A DNA stretch of 59,944 nt. Origin: Contendibacter sp031732755. Lineage in GTDB: Bacteria; Pseudomonadota; Gammaproteobacteria; Competibacterales; Competibacteraceae. The stretch is taken from the NCBI GenBank assembly GCA_031732755.1, contig JAVMKI010000085.1, positions 1 through 59,944 of the forward strand. The letters are read 5' to 3'. The translations under genes and the position numbers were made by a program. Positions 7,484 through 15,362 of the stretch are shown here, piece after piece. The stretch's first letter is position 1. Each line of letters opens with the position of its first letter. The notes beneath the pieces were generated by a model. The model did no database searches, had not been told where the DNA came from, and saw only the letters and a program-made list of their open reading frames with translations.

Positions 7484-9541
7484 ATGGCCAAGGCCCCAGA
7501 CCTGGCGCGCGTGCGCAACATCGGCGTCGCCGCGCACGTGGACGCCGGCAAGACGACCCTGACCGAGCGGATGCTGTACTACGCCGGCGTTTCCCACCGG
7601 ATCGGTGAGGTCCACGAAGGCGCGGCGCACATGGATTACCAGGTCGAGGAGCAGATGCACGGCATCACCATCACCGCCGCCGTGACCCAACTGCCCTGGC
7701 GCGAATATCGCCTCCAACTGATTGATACGCCGGGCCACGTGGATTTCACCATCGAGGTCGAGCGCTCGATGCGGGTGCTGGATGGTTGCGTGATCGTGCT
7801 GGACGGGGTGCGCGGGGTGGAACCGCAGACCGAAACCGTGTGGCGGCAACGCACCAAATTCCGGTTGCCCGCGCTGTTTTTCATCAATAAGTTGGACCGA
7901 CCCGGCGCCGATTTTGCCCACGCCCTGACGACGGTGCGCGAGCGGCTGATGGTGGAACCCGTGGCGGTCACCGTGCCAGCGCCGGATGACGACGGCTCGG
8001 TGATTCACCTGATCGATCGGACCTGGCTGCGGTTCGGTGGCGAGAAGGGTGAACGGGTGGACGCGGCGCCCTGCGACGCGGCGAGTTGGGCATGGGCGCG
8101 GCCCTGGCGGGAAAATCTGCTGCTGGCGGCGGCGGAAATGGACGATGCGTTGGCCGAGCAGGTGTTGGCGGAGGAGGAGCCGGAACCGGAAGCGATCTGG
8201 GCGGCGCTGCGCCAGGCCACGCTGGCGGGTAAGGTCGGTCCCTGTTTCGCTGGCAGCGCGCTGCGCAACCAGGGGGTGCAACCGCTGCTGGACGGGGTGG
8301 TGCGGCTGTTGCCGGCCCCGACCGAACGGCCGCCCAGTCTGGCGCACCGGCCCGATGGCGGCGAGGAGTGGGTGGCGATGAACGCGGGTGAGCCATTGGC
8401 GGCGCTGGCGTTCAAGGTGCAGATGTGGGAGGGGCGTCGTCACGTCTTCGCCCGGTTGTATCGAGGCACGCTGAAGCCGGGTGACGATGTCGTGATTCCC
8501 GGCCCGAACGGGGCGTTGCGTCAGGAACGGGTGGCGCGCTTGTTTGAGGTGGACGCCAACCACAAGACCCGGCTGGACGAAGCGACCGCCGGCCAGATCG
8601 TGTTGTTGGCCGGGCTGCGTTGGGCGACCACCGGCGACACGTTGTGCGCGCCGGGTCATCCTCTGTGGCTGGAGCGGATCGAGACCCGCGCGCCGGTGCT
8701 GGGTCTGGCCATCGAGCCGCAATCCAGCGCCGACGAGGAAAAGTTGCTGGAGGCGTTGGATAAGTTGCAGCAGGAAGACCCCACGCTACGGGTCGAGGAG
8801 GATCCGGAAACCGGTCAGCGCGTGCTGCGCGGCATGGGCGAATTGCATTTGCAAATCGCCGGGGAACGGTTGCGGCGGGAATTCAACGTCAACCTTCGGG
8901 TCGGCCATCCCGATGTGGTGACTCGCGAGACGATTGCGGGTCCGGCGGAAGCCGACAGCCTGTTCCACCGGCTGATCGAACAGCCGGATGGCAAGAAGCT
9001 GGAGATGAAGGCCAGGGCGCGGATCGCGGTGGAGCCGTCGCCGCGCGGGGCGGGTGTCGCCATTGCCGCTGCTCCCCGGCTATGGCCGGATGGCGTCGAA
9101 TTGAATCCCTTGCAGCGGGAGGCGGTAACGGGCGGAGCCGAGGATGCCCTGGTCAGTGGGCCGGCGACCGGCGCGGCGTTGCAGGATTTGACGGTGCGGG
9201 TATTGGAAGTGGAACTGTTCGGTGCGTTGTCCAGCCCATCGGCGGTGCGGGTGGCGGTGGCGGACGCGACCCGCAAGGCGTTGGCCCAGGCCGGCGGGCT
9301 GGTGCTGCGGCCGATCATGAATACCGAGGTGGTGGCGCCGGAGAGCGATGTCGGCGCGGTGTTGGGCGATTTGCAGTCCCGCCGGGCGGTGATCCGGGAT
9401 ACCACCACGCTGGGCGAGATGACCATCATTCATTGCGATTGCGCGCTGGATCGGCTACTCGGCTACATCACCGACCTGCGCGGCATGACTCGGGGTCGTG
9501 GCCAGTTCACCATGACCTTCGACCGATTCGATGTTGCATAA
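7484..9541 (+). CDS. Elongation factor G-like translational GTPase (paralogue type)
   Basis: A 685-residue protein with EF-G architecture. The G domain carries AHVDAGKTT (G1, about residue 18), GITIT (switch I, about 60), DTPGHVDF (G3, about 80), NKLD (G4, about 137) and GSAL (G5, about 263). Domains II-V follow, ending with the domain V segment LRPIMNTEVVAP. Canonical EF-G has an arginine in the ERGITI switch; here the sequence is MHGITI. The C-terminus stops shortly after the GRGQFTMTF segment. These traits fit an EF-G2 or fusA-paralogue subgroup rather than the main translocase. It is not next to rpsL, rpsG or tuf, where the housekeeping fusA usually lies. A terminator-like hairpin follows at 9612-9649. 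Confidence 0.85.
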   Translation: MAKAPDLARVRNIGVAAHVDAGKTTLTERMLYYAGVSHRIGEVHEGAAHMDYQVEEQMHGITITAAVTQLPWREYRLQLIDTPGHVDFTIEVERSMRVLDGCVIVLDGVRGVEPQTETVWRQRTKFRLPALFFINKLDRPGADFAHALTTVRERLMVEPVAVTVPAPDDDGSVIHLIDRTWLRFGGEKGERVDAAPCDAASWAWARPWRENLLLAAAEMDDALAEQVLAEEEPEPEAIWAALRQATLAGKVGPCFAGSALRNQGVQPLLDGVVRLLPAPTERPPSLAHRPDGGEEWVAMNAGEPLAALAFKVQMWEGRRHVFARLYRGTLKPGDDVVIPGPNGALRQERVARLFEVDANHKTRLDEATAGQIVLLAGLRWATTGDTLCAPGHPLWLERIETRAPVLGLAIEPQSSADEEKLLEALDKLQQEDPTLRVEEDPETGQRVLRGMGELHLQIAGERLRREFNVNLRVGHPDVVTRETIAGPAEADSLFHRLIEQPDGKKLEMKARARIAVEPSPRGAGVAIAAAPRLWPDGVELNPLQREAVTGGAEDALVSGPATGAALQDLTVRVLEVELFGALSSPSAVRVAVADATRKALAQAGGLVLRPIMNTEVVAPESDVGAVLGDLQSRRAVIRDTTTLGEMTIIHCDCALDRLLGYITDLRGMTRGRGQFTMTFDRFDVA

Positions 9542-9611
9542 TCTGGTTGTGATGCACGAGGAACGCGATTGCAAGGCTGTATTCGTGGAGATTTTTCTTT
9601 AGAATCGGCTG

Positions 9612-9649
9612 GCGGTCATTCCCAATCGGGAGACCGCTGCTGTTTTTTT
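9612..9649 (+). terminator. Rho-independent terminator after the EF-G-like gene
   Basis: GCGGTC at 9612-9617 pairs with GACCGC at 9632-9637. An inner TCCC/GGGA stem closes an AATC loop, with a two-base bulge. The stem is followed after five bases by seven consecutive T (9643-9649). It lies 70 bases past the EF-G-like stop and would end the DUF1015/EF-G transcript. Confidence 0.7.
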
Positions 9650-9732
9650 CAGGTCAGGACGATCGTTTGTTGATGGCGACCGGCTCTAAAGCCGATCGCC
9701 GGGAAAAATCACAAATTCTGGAGTGTTTTGGT

Positions 9733-9936
9733 ATGAATCGGACCAGATCAGACCTCTTCGATCCCACCCAGTTGTTTGGGGATTTCATTAATCTGACCAG
9801 TCAGGCGCATTCGGCCAGTCTTGATTTGATGATGAACAATTGGGAGGGGGGCTTGGACTTTTTCGCCAACCTGCTCAAGCAGGCGGAGGAGATGACGACT
9901 CGCGGCAATGTCCTGTTGGCGCGGATGGTCGAGTAA
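9733..9936 (+). CDS. Small helical protein, possibly phasin-like
   Basis: A 67-residue predicted all-helical amphipathic protein. The frame opens at 9667, but the ATG at 9733 has GGAG about ten bases upstream and begins a sequence typical of short helical proteins (LFDPTQLFGDF). The content is rich in Asn, Leu, Phe and Met, with no cysteine and no strong membrane segment. The combination of FDPTQLFGDF and a long amphipathic helix recalls the start of phasins, which coat polyhydroxyalkanoate granules, but it is half their usual length and I cannot confirm the relation. It is a single-gene unit lying between the EF-G terminator and the terminator of the convergent cbiA gene. Confidence 0.45.
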   Translation: MNRTRSDLFDPTQLFGDFINLTSQAHSASLDLMMNNWEGGLDFFANLLKQAEEMTTRGNVLLARMVE

Positions 9937-9965
9937 CGGCGTTTGAGCTGAAAACCGCATCGCTG

Positions 9966-9986
9966 AAAACGGGCCTTGAAGGCCCG
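9966..9986 (-). terminator. Terminator of cbiA
   Basis: CGGGCC at 9970-9975 and its complement at 9981-9986 enclose a five-base loop. Read on the minus strand, the stem is followed directly by four T, giving a short intrinsic terminator seven bases after the cbiA stop codon (9994). Confidence 0.6.
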
Positions 9987-9993
9987 CGGCGGT

Positions 9994-11283
9994 TCAGGAC
10001 AGGAAGAGCCGGGCCGCCGCTTCCGGATTACTGGCGAAGTACAGATGTAGATACGAAGCGGTTAGCCGCCCCACCCGATAGACCGCCTCGCCCGGTTGGT
10101 CGTCACGCTGGCGTCGGCCCCGTGTCAGTGGCAACAGGGAAGTTTCCAGACTGGAATGATGGAAGGTATGTCCACGCAGTTCCCCCTCCGGCAGCGTCAC
10201 CGCCTGCATTCCCAATCCCGCCAGTTTTGACTGGAGCGCCGCGTGACCTGGTACCAGGCCCAGCATCGGCGCGCGATGACCGTCTTTGTCCGCCAGCGAT
10301 TCCAGCGTGTACAACAGACCGCCGCATTCGGCGTAAATCGGTTTGCCGGAGGCGTGGTGGTGGCGCAGCGCCGCCCGCAGGGCGTGATTGCCCGCCAGCG
10401 TGTCCAGATGTAGTTCGGGATAGCCGCCGGGCAGATAAATCGCGTCCACCGCTGGCAATGCGGTATCGGTCAACGGCGAGAAGAACGCCAGTTCCGCGCC
10501 CAGCGCCCGCAGGGTGTCCAGATTGGCCGGATACAGGAAGGCAAACGCGGTGTCGCGGGCGATGCCGATGCGAACCCCTTGGAGCAGCGATGGCGGCGGT
10601 TCCACGCGAACCTCTGGGAAGGACACCGGCGGCGGCAATTCCGCCAGCCCGGTGTGAGCGATCCGCGCGGCGGCGCTTTCCAGTCGCGTTTCCAGATCGG
10701 CGATTTCGGCGGCCTGCACCAGACCGAGGTGGCGGTCGGGTAGGCTGATGTCCCCATCGCGCGGTAGCCAGCCGAAATAACGCAGCCCCGGCGGCAAGCT
10801 TTCGACAAGCAACTTGGCGTGGCTTGGCCCAGCAACCCGGTTGGCCAGCACTCCAGCGAAAGGGAGCCCCTGGCGGTAATGCGCCAGGCCGTGAGCGACC
10901 GCGCCGAAGGTCTGGGCCATGGCGTGGGCGTTGATCAGCGCCAGCACCGGCACGCCGAATTGGCCGGCGAGATCGGCGCTCGACGGTGTGCCGTCGAACA
11001 GACCCATGACCCCTTCGATCAGAATCAAATCCGCCTCCATCGCCGCTTGATAAAGTAACGCTTTACATGCGCGCGCGCCGACCATCCACAGATCGAGCTG
11101 ATAAACCGGCTGGCCGGAAGCCTGCTCCAGAATCATCGGGTCGAGAAAGTCCGGCCCGGTTTTGAACACGCGCACGGTGCGACCCTGGTTGCGGTGATAG
11201 CGCGCCAAACCGGCGGTGACGGTAGTTTTGCCCTGACCGGAAGCCGGGGCGCTGAGCAGCAAAGCGGGGCAGACGACGGACAT
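9994..11283 (-). CDS. cbiA: Cobyrinate a,c-diamide synthase
   Basis: A 429-residue glutamine-dependent amidotransferase that amidates the a and c side chains of (cob)yrinic acid, using ATP and glutamine. The N-terminal ATPase domain starts with a P-loop variant (SAPASGQGKTT, residues 9-19) and contains KTGPDFLDP. The C-terminal class I glutaminase-like domain carries the nucleophile cysteine in YAECGGLLYT (about residue 325) and a late histidine in HTFHHSS. Length is normal for CbiA/CobB. A TTG at 11331 and an ATG at 11304 are in-frame alternatives; 11283 was chosen because conservation begins there. Context and the presence of CbiD and CbiG elsewhere in the locus favour the name cbiA over cobB. 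It lies 44 bases downstream of the diguanylate cyclase, so read-through is possible. Confidence 0.92.
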   Translation of the reverse strand: MSVVCPALLLSAPASGQGKTTVTAGLARYHRNQGRTVRVFKTGPDFLDPMILEQASGQPVYQLDLWMVGARACKALLYQAAMEADLILIEGVMGLFDGTPSSADLAGQFGVPVLALINAHAMAQTFGAVAHGLAHYRQGLPFAGVLANRVAGPSHAKLLVESLPPGLRYFGWLPRDGDISLPDRHLGLVQAAEIADLETRLESAAARIAHTGLAELPPPVSFPEVRVEPPPSLLQGVRIGIARDTAFAFLYPANLDTLRALGAELAFFSPLTDTALPAVDAIYLPGGYPELHLDTLAGNHALRAALRHHHASGKPIYAECGGLLYTLESLADKDGHRAPMLGLVPGHAALQSKLAGLGMQAVTLPEGELRGHTFHHSSLETSLLPLTRGRRQRDDQPGEAVYRVGRLTASYLHLYFASNPEAAARLFLS

Positions 11284-11327
11284 GGTGATTTCATCAGTTG
11301 GCATGTGGATCCGGGAATCAGTCAGGG

Positions 11328-13031
11328 TCAATGGCGCAAGGGTACGGAATGCGGGGATGACTGGGTGGGTGGTGAGTCTGGCTTGGGATTGAGCAGGTCG
11401 TTGAAATAGCGATACTGATTTTTTCCACGCTGTTTGGCCTGATACATGGCGATGTCGGCGTAATGGATCAGATCCTCCGCATCGGTTCCATCGATGGGAG
11501 CAATGGTGACACCGATGCTGGCGCTGATCGTCAGCGTGTGCGCTTCGATTGAAAAAGCCTGCGCCAGGACGGTGAGTAGCCGGTGCGCGACCTGATCGAC
11601 ATGGCTGGCGTGAGACACGTCGTTCAGTTCGATGGCGAACTCGTCGCCGCCCAATCGGGCCACCAGGTCCTGGGGGCGTATCGTCTGGCTCAGGCGCTGG
11701 GAGACTTTGCGCAATAGTTGGTCGCCCGCATCGTGACCCAAGGTATCGTTGACCTGTTTAAAGCCATCGAGGTCAATGAAGAGCACGGCGAACAGATGGT
11801 CGGGACGGCGCGTCAGGTAGGCGAGACTGCGTTCGAGAGATTGCTTGAACATTAGGCGATTGGGCAAGCCGGTCAAATTGTCATGATAAGCCAGGGTGGC
11901 CAGTTGCCGATGAAAGCGTTTGAGGCGCAGGGCCATTTCTCGCAGCGAACGGGCCAGGTCGCCTAATTCATCCTGGTTGGAAAAGGTGGGCGTCGCCGTG
12001 AAATTCTGGTCGCCAATCGCGCGCGCGGCCTTGTGCAATTGCTGAATCGGGCGCACCAGCAGATAGTGCAGGACGACCAGGAGCAGCAACGCGGCGAGCA
12101 GACCGCTAACCAAGGCGATGCCAATGACCGCGCTGCCAAGCTGGCGCTGAATGCCGATCAGATCGCGTTCGGGACGGCTGATCAACAAGTACAGCCGGTC
12201 GGCGGCGGTGGCCAAAAAGAACAGTGTGGGTTCACCATGGTAGGTTTGGAGCACGACCGGCGGTTCCGCCATGGTCGCGTTGAGTTGGCGCAATCGCGCG
12301 AGCAGGTCTTCGGGTACGGCTTCCTGGTGATGCACGGAGTTCGTCGGCGCCAGCAGCACACTGCCGTACTCGTCGGTGAGCAGCACCCTAAGCTGGGACG
12401 CGGTTTTGAGGTTGGCGACCTGTTGTCGCAAGGTCTCCAGCCGGCAAGTGATGACCAGATAACCCTGCGGTTGGGAGGAATCGCTGGTTGGAGTCGCGTC
12501 GAGTTCCGACAGCCAGAGCGGTTTGGCGACGCGCATCACCATCTCGTTCGTGTCGGGCGAAAGGAGAAACGCAACATCCACTTTCTCCCGATGCGCCGCC
12601 AGGTGTTGGAAATAGGGGGTGCCGCCTTCTTCTTCGGTGGCATTGGGTACATCGCCAATGGTGGCGCGCGTGTCCTCATAACCGTTCGGCGACAGGAACA
12701 GAATTTCGTAATGGTCCGGGTAGACCATTTGGTAACTGGCGAACAGGTTGAGCAAGGCCGGTTGCAGCAGAGTATGGCGCTGATTCTCATCCTCGGCGCG
12801 CGCGTATTGTTGGACCAGGGTGGAATTGGATAGCAATTCGACGTTGGCGATGGTGGTTTGGATCGTGGCTTGCAATCCCAGGCGTAGCTGCGCGGCCACG
12901 GTGGTCATTTCGCTGGTGCCGGCGGCGTAGGCGGCATCGGCCAGCCACTGGTAGCAAATCCAGCCCAACCCAAGCAACGGGAGAATCACCAACGGCAAGA
13001 CGAGCAAAATCAGCTTGGGGCGCAGGCGCAT
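11328..13031 (-). CDS. Membrane-bound diguanylate cyclase with periplasmic sensor and HAMP domain
   Basis: A 567-residue signalling protein that should make cyclic di-GMP from two GTP. Order: transmembrane segment (about residues 8-30), a periplasmic double-Cache-like sensor (about 31-295), a second transmembrane segment (about 297-320), HAMP (about 320-375) and GGDEF (about 385-545). The active-site motif is intact (RLGGDEFAI). An RxxD (RPQD) five residues before it is the standard product-inhibition I-site, so the enzyme should be active and feedback-regulated. The GGDEF entry motif DNLTGLPNR is present. Directly upstream on the same strand is a truncated polyamine-type binding protein, which may once have been the sensor's partner. 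The reason for its place beside cbiA is not evident. Confidence 0.9.
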   Translation of the reverse strand: MRLRPKLILLVLPLVILPLLGLGWICYQWLADAAYAAGTSEMTTVAAQLRLGLQATIQTTIANVELLSNSTLVQQYARAEDENQRHTLLQPALLNLFASYQMVYPDHYEILFLSPNGYEDTRATIGDVPNATEEEGGTPYFQHLAAHREKVDVAFLLSPDTNEMVMRVAKPLWLSELDATPTSDSSQPQGYLVITCRLETLRQQVANLKTASQLRVLLTDEYGSVLLAPTNSVHHQEAVPEDLLARLRQLNATMAEPPVVLQTYHGEPTLFFLATAADRLYLLISRPERDLIGIQRQLGSAVIGIALVSGLLAALLLLVVLHYLLVRPIQQLHKAARAIGDQNFTATPTFSNQDELGDLARSLREMALRLKRFHRQLATLAYHDNLTGLPNRLMFKQSLERSLAYLTRRPDHLFAVLFIDLDGFKQVNDTLGHDAGDQLLRKVSQRLSQTIRPQDLVARLGGDEFAIELNDVSHASHVDQVAHRLLTVLAQAFSIEAHTLTISASIGVTIAPIDGTDAEDLIHYADIAMYQAKQRGKNQYRYFNDLLNPKPDSPPTQSSPHSVPLRH

Positions 13032-13071
13032 GGTGGTTGAGACGGGCGGCCGGAGCGGATTCGAACCGGAT

Positions 13072-13362
13072 TTATGGTTGTCCCCAGGGGCGATTGCTGG
13101 GTTCGCCGACGACGCGTCGGTAGAGTCGATTGAGTTGTTTCGGAACGCGCCGATCGGTGCGCTTATCCTCGGTTTCGAAGTACACTTGCCGTACCTTGAC
13201 CTTGAACGCGGCTTCGAACTCGGCGATGGCCACGGGATCGATGAAATGGTCGGCCCAGCTCAGGAACACCAGTTCGCCAGGTTTGGCGCAAAGCTCGAAT
13301 GGCAATCCCAGTGTCGCTGTTAGCAGCAGCCACCACAGGCATCCGTGTTCGAAGGGCGCCAT
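13072..13362 (-). pseudogene. Remnant of a spermidine/putrescine-type periplasmic binding protein
   Basis: A 96-codon frame whose first 65 codons look like the start of a PotD-type solute-binding protein. It has a signal peptide (about residues 1-26), then LVFLSWADHFIDP and FEAAFKVKVRQVYFETED, matching the family's first strand and the pattern W-x-DxIDP...FE...V. Normal members are about 350 residues. Here the sequence departs from the family after about residue 68 and stops at 96, with the diguanylate cyclase beginning 40 bases later. A deletion of the remaining roughly 280 codons is the simplest reading. A real short secreted protein cannot be excluded. Confidence 0.55.
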
Positions 13363-13463
13363 GATGAAAACTCTCCCTGGGTCGGCGATTCACCGATTGA
13401 TTATAAATTCAGCAAAATAAATGCCAATCACTTTCATTGCCGTAAGGCAACACGACAGATCCG

Positions 13464-13488
13464 TTAGCAATGATTAGCGTGAGTTAGC
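13464..13488 (+). repeat. Three TTAGC direct repeats with 10-bp period upstream of cbiD
   Basis: TTAGC occurs at 13464-13468, 13474-13478 and 13484-13488. The period is exactly ten bases, about one helical turn, so all three copies face the same side of the DNA. They end 31 bases before the cbiD start. This spacing is what a cooperatively bound activator or repressor would need. No known regulator motif was recognised. Confidence 0.4.
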
Positions 13489-13519
13489 GCGAAAACCGGT
13501 CATCGAACTTCTTCTCAAG

Positions 13520-14614
13520 ATGCGTCCAGAAACCCCGGAAATCCAACAATCGCTGCGTTATGGCTATACGACCGGTGCCTGCGCCACCGCGGTCAGCCTG
13601 GCAGCCGCTCGGCGACTGCTGAGCGGAGATGACCTGGATCGCATCGAAATCACCCTGCCGCGTGGCCAGCAGCCCATGTTCCGACTGGAATACTGCCGGT
13701 TGACGGCAATGGGCGCGGAGGCGGCGACGATCAAGGATGCTGGTGACGATCCCGACGTGACGCATGGCGCGTTGATTTTCGCCCAGGTGATCTTGAACGC
13801 GGCGCCCGGCGTGCGTTTCCAGGCCGGGCCAGGCGTGGGGACGGTGACGCGACCCGGTTTACCCATTCCGCCGGGCGAGCCGGCCATCAATCCCACGCCG
13901 CGTCGGATGATCGCTGAGCATTTATTGGGACTGGCGATTCGCCATGGCCATCGCGGTGGATTCGATGTGACCATCGGCGTCGAAAATGGCGCGGAACTCG
14001 CGCGAAAGACGCTTAATGGACGCTTGGGAATCGATGGCGGCCTGTCCATTCTTGGCACCACCGGCATCGTCCGGCCATTTTCCTGTTCCGCCTACATCGT
14101 TTCCATCCAGCGGGCAATTGACGTGGCCCGCGCCAATGGCCTGCGTCATATTGTCGCCTGCACCGGAGCCGCCAGCGAGCAGACCCTGCGGGCCTATTAC
14201 CGATTGCCCGACATGGCGTTGATCGAAATGGGCGATTTCGCCGGGGCGGTGTTGAAGCATCTGCGGCGGGCGCCGATTCCCCAACTTACGCTGGCTGGTG
14301 GCTTTGGCAAGATCAGCAAGCTGGCGGCGGGCCACCTGGATCTGCATAGCCGCGGTTCCAGCATCGATCTTACGCTGCTGGCGGTCGAAGCGGCGGCGCT
14401 GGGCGCGGATGCCGAGTTGCAGGGCGCCATGCGCGCCGCCAACACCAGCCAGCAGGCGCTAACGTTAGCCCATGCGGCGGAATTACCGCTAGGCGACCGG
14501 ATTTGCGCCGTGGCGCGTGCTCGGGCTCGTGCCATTTTGCCGCCCCAGGTGGCGGTGGAGGTGTGGGCCACCGACCGCGCCGGTCAGCCGGTCGGTCGTG
14601 CCGGTTTTGCTTGA
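13520..14614 (+). CDS. cbiD: Cobalt-precorrin-5B C1-methyltransferase
   Basis: A 364-residue enzyme that transfers a methyl group from S-adenosylmethionine to C-1 of cobalt-precorrin-5B in the anaerobic B12 pathway. Characteristic segments are LRYGYTTGACATA near the N-terminus, ITLPRGQQP, KDAGDDPDVTHGA (about residue 75), GPGVGTVTRPGLPIPPGEPAINPTPR (about 115-140, given here only as landmarks GVGTVT and GEPAINP), and GGFGKISKLAAGHLDLHS near residue 260. Length is normal. It heads a plus-strand run with a DUF6901-like gene and cbiJ. CbiD is a marker for the cobalt-early route, so it fixes the type of pathway in this genome. Confidence 0.95.
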   Translation: MRPETPEIQQSLRYGYTTGACATAVSLAAARRLLSGDDLDRIEITLPRGQQPMFRLEYCRLTAMGAEAATIKDAGDDPDVTHGALIFAQVILNAAPGVRFQAGPGVGTVTRPGLPIPPGEPAINPTPRRMIAEHLLGLAIRHGHRGGFDVTIGVENGAELARKTLNGRLGIDGGLSILGTTGIVRPFSCSAYIVSIQRAIDVARANGLRHIVACTGAASEQTLRAYYRLPDMALIEMGDFAGAVLKHLRRAPIPQLTLAGGFGKISKLAAGHLDLHSRGSSIDLTLLAVEAAALGADAELQGAMRAANTSQQALTLAHAAELPLGDRICAVARARARAILPPQVAVEVWATDRAGQPVGRAGFA

Positions 14615-14653
14615 ACGCGCTTGCCGGCTCCAGTATTCCAAAGGGGAATGGAT

Positions 14654-15355
14654 ATGAAAGATTATCTCAAGATGACCTACACCTATGTCTTTCAGAACGG
14701 TGCCACCAAGACTTTCGACGTTCTCCTGGACCGAAAAACGCTTGATCTTATAACCAGACCTCCCGCGCAGCCGCCGTCCTGGACCCTTTTGAAGCAAAAT
14801 CAGTGCGTCAACTGCTCGCTTGACGCGCATGATCATCCGTTTTGTCCGGTGGCACTGCACTTCGCGGAAATCGCTGGGCACTTTGCGCACGCGGTGTCCC
14901 ACGAAAATGTGCGTGTTGTCGTGACGACCGAGGAGCGGACCTATTCGAAAGACACCGCGCTCCAGCAGGGTTTGACTTCACTCCTGGGCATCATCATGCC
15001 CACGAGCGGCTGCCCGGTTCTGAAATCTCTCAAGCCGCTGGTGCGATTTCACCTTCCCTTCGCGACGATCACCGAGACGGCGTTCAGGATGGTTTCCATG
15101 AGTCTGGTCGCCCAATATCTGCGCCATGGCGAGGGGAAACCTTTTGAGTTTGGGCTTAAGGAATTGGCGAAGATTTACGCCGAGGTTGCCATCGTGAACC
15201 GGGATTTTGTACGGCGCCTGCGCGATGCCTTGATGGAAGACGCAAATATCAATGCGCTGGTGGGCCTCGATTGCTTCGCCATCATGATTCCCCTCATCGC
15301 CGAGGACACGCTCAACGAAATCCGGCAGTATTTCCCTGCCTTTCCGGAACCCTGA
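14654..15355 (+). CDS. DUF6901-like protein, function unknown
   Basis: A 233-residue cytoplasmic protein that, from memory, matches a family catalogued as DUF6901. Residues 1-40 include MTYTYVFQNG. A cysteine-rich patch at about 53-70 (QCVNCSLDAHDHPFCPVALHF) has the pattern CxxC-x8-C, and a fourth cysteine lies in PTSGCPVL (about 120). These could bind a metal or an iron-sulfur cluster, but the family has no assigned role that I know. The ATG at 14654 was chosen because GGGG sits seven bases upstream; an ATG at 14648 and a TTG at 14621 are less well placed. The gene sits between cbiD and cbiJ with small gaps on the same strand, so it is co-transcribed with B12 genes. Confidence 0.7.
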   Translation: MKDYLKMTYTYVFQNGATKTFDVLLDRKTLDLITRPPAQPPSWTLLKQNQCVNCSLDAHDHPFCPVALHFAEIAGHFAHAVSHENVRVVVTTEERTYSKDTALQQGLTSLLGIIMPTSGCPVLKSLKPLVRFHLPFATITETAFRMVSMSLVAQYLRHGEGKPFEFGLKELAKIYAEVAIVNRDFVRRLRDALMEDANINALVGLDCFAIMIPLIAEDTLNEIRQYFPAFPEP

Positions 15356-15362
15356 CGGGAAA

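Noticed and set aside
7448..8722. 424-codon minus-strand open frame opposite the EF-G-like gene
   Set aside because: The opposite strand encodes all EF-G motifs. The antisense product is rich in His, Arg, Gln and Pro, typical of a shadow frame.
13363..13519. Cobalamin riboswitch upstream of cbiD
   Set aside because: No B12-box-like conserved segment and the gap is too short for the full aptamer.
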